A stretch of 64,000 bases of DNA, taken from Euglena gracilis (lineage: Eukaryota > Euglenida > Euglenophyceae > Euglenales). Positions 58,240 through 64,000 of the stretch are shown here, in pieces (position 1 is the stretch's first letter; each line of letters opens with the position of its first letter). A program made the translations under genes and the position numbers. The notes beneath the pieces are model-generated. The model saw only the letters and a program-made list of their open reading frames with translations. It was not told the DNA's origin and ran no database searches. Location: NCBI GenBank assembly GCA_039621445.1, contig CP154955.1, positions 43,857,540 to 43,921,539 of the forward strand, given 5' to 3'.

Positions 58240-59675
58240 CGTGCGCAGATGCGCCTGATTGGAGACTGTCTGAGGAAAAGTGTTGACTTCCAAAAAAACA
58301 GCCTGTTTCGGTGTCACGCGCCAGTGCAAGACATGGGGTGTGCGGTGCAAGTTGCCTTTGGGTTGGAGCGTTCGGAGCTGCCATGGGGCAGAGGGTGTGA
58401 GGATGATCAGGAGGACCATTTTGGAATGCGTGCGGTAGTGGGGCTGGTGGTTTGCTGCAGCGTTGGGCGACGCCATGTGTTCACACTGTCGGGAGGAGAT
58501 GCATGATCCCTGCCGTGGGACAGACCCTGGCACCTGCTGACGGGCGCATCTGCGCACGGTTGGTAAGAGAGATGAGGACACCTCCAGCCGCTGGTTTGGC
58601 GTGGGGGTAAGCGGAGTGTGCACCTCCGGCCAATCCACGCGCGCACATGCGCCAGTTTGAACACAGCAAGCGCACGCATCTGCGCACAAACTGGGGCCGT
58701 TGCTAATAGAGAGTGTGCAGCCTCCGGCCCTGTGAGCTGGCCAGGGTGAGGCGATGGTTGCGATGCTTCACGAGACGGGTATGCAAGTTGTCCCGTAGCG
58801 TCTCCAGGCCCTGAACGTCGGTGGAAAACGCTGTGACGCGCGCAGATGCGCTTGTGGACATGAGGGTGTTGGGTTTTGAAAGAAGAAAAAAAAGTGCCCA
58901 TTTAGCTTGCCGGTGTGATGGGCTCGGGCAGGAGAACCTTCAGATAAACATGGCTGTTTGTGCCAGGCAGAGGGTTTGCTTTCACCAGGAAACAGAGGAA
59001 GAGAGGGAAGTATTTCAGTTCTGAGAACAGTGCAGGGTTTTTTCAAGGGAACGGAAGTTGACGTCTGGAAGGGGGCTGCTCCAGGGCATATACCCGGAGG
59101 CGATGTATCGTTTAGACCGCAGGACCCGCACCTGTTCTCGACCCCGAGCGACTTGGGAACAAAATTTTGCCACCGTGAGGGTAGTTTACAGGTTCATCTG
59201 TAAAGATGTCTGCCAGATGAAGACTAACGCGCGCACCTGCAAACGAAAATTACCCAGAGCATCACGTCTCTGCCTGGGTTTTCAACCCAGGCCTCAGGAT
59301 CCCTCACCCAGCCCTCAATCGCGCGCAAGTGCGCAGGGATTGTGCACGTCCACAGGCGCAGGTGATCACGGTTCGGTGCTGGGTGGTGTTCCATCTGGCT
59401 CGGGGTCTCCAGCACAGGCAGCGGAGGGCTCGAGTTCCTGTCACCTGCTTGCTGTTTGTTCTGCAGTTTTTCAGCGGTTGACTCATTGTTCTGCAGCCAC
59501 TGGAGGATTAGTGGTGATTCCTGCATGTCCCCATTGGTCCTCTCTCGGTGTTGCCATTTGTTCTTGGTGCCCCAGAGGCGCCGAGGCACACTCCACATCG
59601 CGCGCACTATTGGGGGGTCAACACCGGCACAACTGCGTGGAGAAGGGTACGTTTTTACGTGCGCAGGTGTGCGTG
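58240..59675. repeat. Cluster of GCGCGCAnnTGCGC palindromes
   Basis: Imperfect palindromes such as GCGCGCAGATGCGC, GCGCGCACATGCGC and GCGCGCAAGTGCGC occur near 58244, 58548, 58637, 58670, 58835, 59228, 59318, 59602 and 59657. They resemble the transposon palindromes but with a different centre, suggesting remains of a related element. Confidence 0.65.
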
Positions 59676-59961
59676 ATCGTGCCGTGCAATTTGCACATGT
59701 CGCTCCGGTCTGGTGGTTTCAAGCACTGCCAGGTCTGGAACCGCGGACGGTCCAGGGTTTCTTTGGTGAAATCCTCAAGTGCCATTGAGGCCGTCTAAGT
59801 GCTCACTCAATCGCAGGTGTGCGTGATCGTGCCGTGCAATTTGCACATGTCGCTCCGGTCTGGTGGTTTCAAGCACTGCCAGGTCTGGAACCGCGGACGG
59901 TCCAGGGTTTCTTTGGTGAAATCCTCAAGTGCCATTGAGGCCGTCTAAGTGCTCACTCCAT
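59662..59961 (+). repeat. 150-bp tandem duplication
   Basis: 59662-59811 is repeated almost exactly at 59812-59961. The units differ only near the junction (CACTCAATCG versus CACTCCATTC). The period of 150 would keep a reading frame, but no coding function is apparent. Confidence 0.92.
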
Positions 59962-62900
59962 TCTCTATTCCCTCTTTGCAATTAAACATCATTGTTCTTT
60001 TTTTGTGCCATGTTGCAGAAGACAATGCCTTTGTTGTTATCCTGAGACCCCCCCCCCCGGGTTGGCCCCCCCTCCCCCCCCCCCCCCCCCCGGGTCCTAA
60101 AAAAACCTCTGATTCCCAACATCTTCGACTTGGAAATCTTGCCCTAGTTGACGGTGGTTGGACAGGGTCCAGCAGAGTGGTACGCATCCCAAGGAGAAGC
60201 ATTTTGGCTGCCAAGTTTACTAATTCCCCAAATGAGTGTCACCCTGCATTCAAGAAGGTATGGTTGCTGTTTCACAGATGAGTTGCATTGTGCCCCACTC
60301 GTCATCAACCGTTGACCATATCTTTTAAAAGGATGTGACGGCAATCCTCCTCCAGGGTTCCAAGCCCAACACCCAACAATTCCCGCCGAATCCCGACAAC
60401 AGCACTGATCTCCCAAGTCCGGAGGTAAACCCTCCCCCCAAATAATACCCCCCCTCAGGGTCCGATTTTGGCGACCCAGTTCATACCCCCTTCCCCTCAA
60501 TCTGGAGCCGACGACCCAGATTTTGACCTGAAAATGTAGGTAAAAAACTCAATCTCTGACAACGAATTGATTTTTCTGGATCATCTGGCCTCCAAAAATG
60601 CTAAATTTCATGAGAAAGCACAAAGAATGACACTAAAGGGGTGTTTTGGGTGCTATTTTGCTATGGGACTTCGAAAATTTTCGAAAATTTTGGGGTGCTA
60701 TCACCCCCTCAAATAATACCCCCCCCTCCCTTCGGGCCGGGACTTCGGGCAAAAAATAATCACCGGGGGGGGATTTAGCCAGGACGCCCCTTGGGTTGTC
60801 AGCCGGGCCAGAAGCACACTTCCCGGAGCGCTGCCTACCGTTCGTCTCCCTCCAAATCCTGCCAGCCCTGCCCCTAGCGGGGCTGGCCGATCGTCCCCCC
60901 GCTGTAGGTTAGCCCCGGTCTGTGTGCAACGTGCGTGTGGCGATCCATCCGGGCCCTGAACCCTCTGCCGTGGCTAACTGCAGCGTCTGCCGTGTGTCGG
61001 CGGATCCGTCGGCTCTCACCTGTCCGTGCCCCCTCCCCCCAAAGCACACCCCAAAGGCTGGAAGTGAAACGTTTTGCTTCTCTGGGATAATTATTCCAAC
61101 TCGAATGGCAGCATCGGTGACACAGAAAAAAAAATTGGTTCAGACGATCCCTTGGTTGCACGGAACAACTACTCACCCGCAGGCTGAACAAAAAATTGCC
61201 GTCGCAAAGTGCCAAAAATTTTTTGGGAGGAGGAAGGCCAATGGTCGACAGGTGGTCCAAAAGGAGTCAAAACAGTGTTTTGAGGGACTTTTGGGTCTAA
61301 ATTTCTAAATGTGTCAGCGAAAAAAAATTCAACCCACCTGGATTATGGCTTTTTTTTGCAAGGTTTTGGGTATTATCCGGTCCAGCCCAGGCCCCTCGGA
61401 CCTGTCCAATCGGAGGTCGGCATCTGACAACATTCAACCCCCCCCCGGGGGCGCTGCACCCCAGGGCAGTCCACACCCCCTCCCTCACCTGGATTGGTAA
61501 ATCTCACCAGGCGGGGTGGTCTGGGTCTGCTCCCTCCCCCAGCCAGCAAGCACCTTTTCCAAATCTCTGGATGGACCCCCGAGTCTTTGAGGACCCAAAG
61601 AATGAATACCCAATGCATTTTCAGCCTGGGATCTTCCATCCCGCTGCTGTTCCCAGATCATTTGAAGTCTGGGATCTTCTGTTGTTCAGGATGGTCTCTG
61701 ATGCTGTCCATATCTCCCAGCCAAACAGCCTCCTGCTCGATGAATTTGCACAGGATCTGTAAGCAGTTTTTTTTGGGCAATGCATTCAACCAATTTTATT
61801 TTTATTAATTTTTATTTCATTAGTTTTAATTTAATTAATTTTTAAATTAGTAATATTTTTTTGTATCTAACACCTCATAGGTTGTTGTGATGCCTCTTTT
61901 TTTCGGCACACAGCAGGATTTTTTGGCACATTTTGTTCTTTTTTTATATATTTTTTTATATCTATGGGTTTCAAATTTCAAAAAAAATGCTCTAAATTCA
62001 GACCAAGAACGTTGTTTAAACTCAGCGATCACAGCTGTTGAAGCAAATCCTTTTGAAGGGGATGGTTGTGAACTGGTGGGTGGTTTGATTCCAAAACATT
62101 TGGTACAGTTCCCCCACCCCTAGCACAAGGAGAGCATTCAATCAAAGATTTGCACAGGGGGGAATCGATATCCCCAATTTTTCCGCAATTTCCGCTATTT
62201 TTTCGTCTTTTTCCCTTTCCGCAATTTTTCCGCGTGAACCTGATTTGCCAAAATTTGACAAATTCTGGACCTTTTTAGGTTTTTTCCCAATTTCTGCTGG
62301 GAAATAATCCGACTTAGAAAAAATTTTGCATCCTGGACCAGATACCTGAGACCAAGGCAATTTTTTGCCGGTTTTGGGGTTTTCACCCAAGGAATTCCAT
62401 ATTTTCAGAATCAGCATGTTCCCAAAGTTGCAAAAAAAAATCACGCTTTTGGACCTTTTTGTTGTAAACATAAATTCAAATAACGTCTCAATATTTACAC
62501 CTGCGATGGAAAATGACCAAATTTCTCAAATCCCAAATCTGCAATTTCTGCAATTTTTTGCATTTTTTTCGCAATTTCCGCAATTTTTACGAAGGCCTCC
62601 GATATCAACCCCCCCCCGCCTGATTGCATCAAAATTAATGCATAAATATAGAAAAGAAAACACAGCCATTTCCCATTGGTTAGATTTGTAATTTGCCACA
62701 GGAAAGACAACCCAGCCTAACCTGCGGCTTAACCTGCGTGGCCAACACAGCCTGAGCTTGGATTTCCCCTCTAGGGGATTTGAACTTCCTGGACCCCTAT
62801 GCCCACAACGTCTAGATTCCATTGTGCTGATCCCCTTCCCCTGTCTGACAGGCACACTGTGTCTTTGCCAACCAGCTGGACCCCCCCCCAGGGTCCTTAA

Positions 62901-63899
62901 AGAAATTCCTGAAACCACACCCGGTCGGGCACATTTCCCGTCAGTCTCTGAGCCACTTCGCTCTTGTTGTTCTGTCTTTCCATTTCCGCCCAGCACCCCC
63001 TCATTCGCATTGGTGGGCAGCAACGCTTTGCCCTGTGGAGGATGGTGCAGTTGCTGGCGCCTTTGTTGACCGGGCTTTTGTGAGATGATGCCTACTCCCC
63101 GACAAACACTGTTTCAAACCCAGGAACAGTTTTTATGTCACCGGTCTAGGTGAAAGCAGTCAGGCTCTGAAATTTTGGATTCTTTCAAAAACAGTTTCCA
63201 GTGTTTTGTTTTGTTTTTTTTGCAAATGGATCTTTTGTTTGCCCTTCGAATTTTTTTTTGATATCGTTTCCATTAGGTGGTTAATTATTATTATTATTTT
63301 TCATTTTATCGTTTTCAGTATTATTCATATTTTTATTGGTATTTTTTGGTATCTGCCAGGTAAAGAACACAAAACTCTCATTTTTATTTTTAATACATAG
63401 TTACCAAAATTGATCTTATTGTTATTGGTTTTTCAAAGCTTCACCATAAATTCATGATATAATAACGATAAATAATAATATGGAATAATTAATAAATGTG
63501 GAGACAGAAATTGGGATGTGTTTTTTATTTAGGAATTTGATTTTGTTGTATTTTTGGGAACTTCGGGTATTTTTGTTTAAGAACATGACCGGGTTAGGGT
63601 TTGGGTTAGGTTGTTTGTCATTGTGTCCAAAAGTAATCAGGGTTTTTTCCAAAAACTTCGCAGTTATCCCGGCTTCCCCTTGGACGCCTCCCTGAGCAGC
63701 TCCCAGCTGGTTGCAAACCCCTGCAGGGAGGACGCGCTAAAACAAATTTGGGGCTAGCCCAGCAAAGTCGGCAAGGACCGAATTTTTTTGTGCAGATCCG
63801 AAAATGTCGTCGGGAAACTGTCCAAAGATGGCGGTTTCGCCCCCCTGGACCCCCCCTCATCGTGGGCCAACACCTTTTCCACGCCAGGTGGCTGGATCC
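59962..63899. other. Region without supported genes
   Basis: Poly-C tracts at 60050-60095, AATACCCCCCC-type C-runs near 60440 and 60715, AT-rich stretches at 61790-61980 and 63200-63560, a short TTAGGGTTTGGGTTAGG tract at about 63594-63611, and no recognisable gene. Confidence 0.4.
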
Positions 63900-63923
63900 T
63901 GGAGGGGGGCAAACAATAGGCCC

Positions 63924-64000
63924 GCCCGCGGCCAAGCTGGGCCTAAGGCGCTGTCGCTCAGCCAACCTGGAGGGGGCGGAGGTGATCGACTGCCTAGAAC
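63924..64000 (+). CDS. Possible partial exon at the window end
   Basis: GC-rich third positions and an open frame reading AKLGLRRCRSANLEGAEVID then CLE run off the end. It resembles AKLHRKSS...[10 protein letters not shown] encoded at about 44640-44700. Too short for a firm call. Confidence 0.3.

Noticed and set aside
58048-58689. 213-residue - strand open frame
   Set aside because: Codon third positions are not biased as in real exons here, no motif is seen, and it overlaps the palindrome cluster.

Overview
This is nuclear DNA of a eukaryote, most likely a euglenid (Euglenozoa). Genes are split into many small exons with a strongly G/C-biased third codon position, set in long AT-, poly-G- and microsatellite-rich introns. 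About half the introns that can be placed from protein conservation are GT-AG. The others lack GT-AG and instead have CAG (or CGG) at intron positions +4 to +6 and a complementary CTG at -8 to -6, often with 5-8 more paired bases. That is the layout described for Euglena nonconventional introns. The taxonomic call is inference; no rRNA or organelle gene is present to confirm it.

Host genes, all on the + strand: (1) 124-26495, the 3' part of a PPEF-type Ser/Thr protein phosphatase with a long series of EF-hands; its 5' end lies before the window. (2) 30710-33068, a complete PEX4-like peroxisomal ubiquitin-conjugating enzyme in five exons. (3) 35326-39273 or beyond, an NPSN-type Qb-SNARE. (4) 39601-44757, phase-compatible exons for a Ser/Pro/Thr/Ala-rich low-complexity protein, either a separate gene or a tail of the SNARE. 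(5) 48904-51434, the last three exons of an unidentified protein. Past 51.5 kb only weak isolated exon candidates are seen.

The main discovery is at 6828-17859: an 11,032-bp DNA transposon inside a nonconventional intron of the phosphatase gene. It has about 59-bp terminal inverted repeats (24 of the outer 26 bp identical) and a perfect 5-bp target-site duplication (TGGTT). Both of its genes are on the - strand. One (16653-12976) looks like a DDE-type transposase of no family I can name. The other (12429-8255) has an N-terminal ParB/sulfiredoxin-like domain with a SGQH motif. About 24 copies of an 18-bp palindrome (TTTGCGCAATTGCGCAAA and close variants) lie in its termini, introns and intergenic spaces; the adjacent host sequence has none. 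A ParB-like protein next to a parS-like palindrome array suggests a DNA-binding or segregation module within a eukaryotic transposon. Both transposon genes fit GT-AG introns, with one junction left unresolved.

The window also holds several families of small foldback elements. One has a telomere-like (TTAGGG) palindromic core and sits in TA microsatellites (three copies). One has about 14-bp TIRs and 8-bp target duplications (two copies). Three others are single copies. There are also large microsatellites, a dispersed 150-bp duplication, a 150-bp tandem duplication and one 13-base assembly gap.
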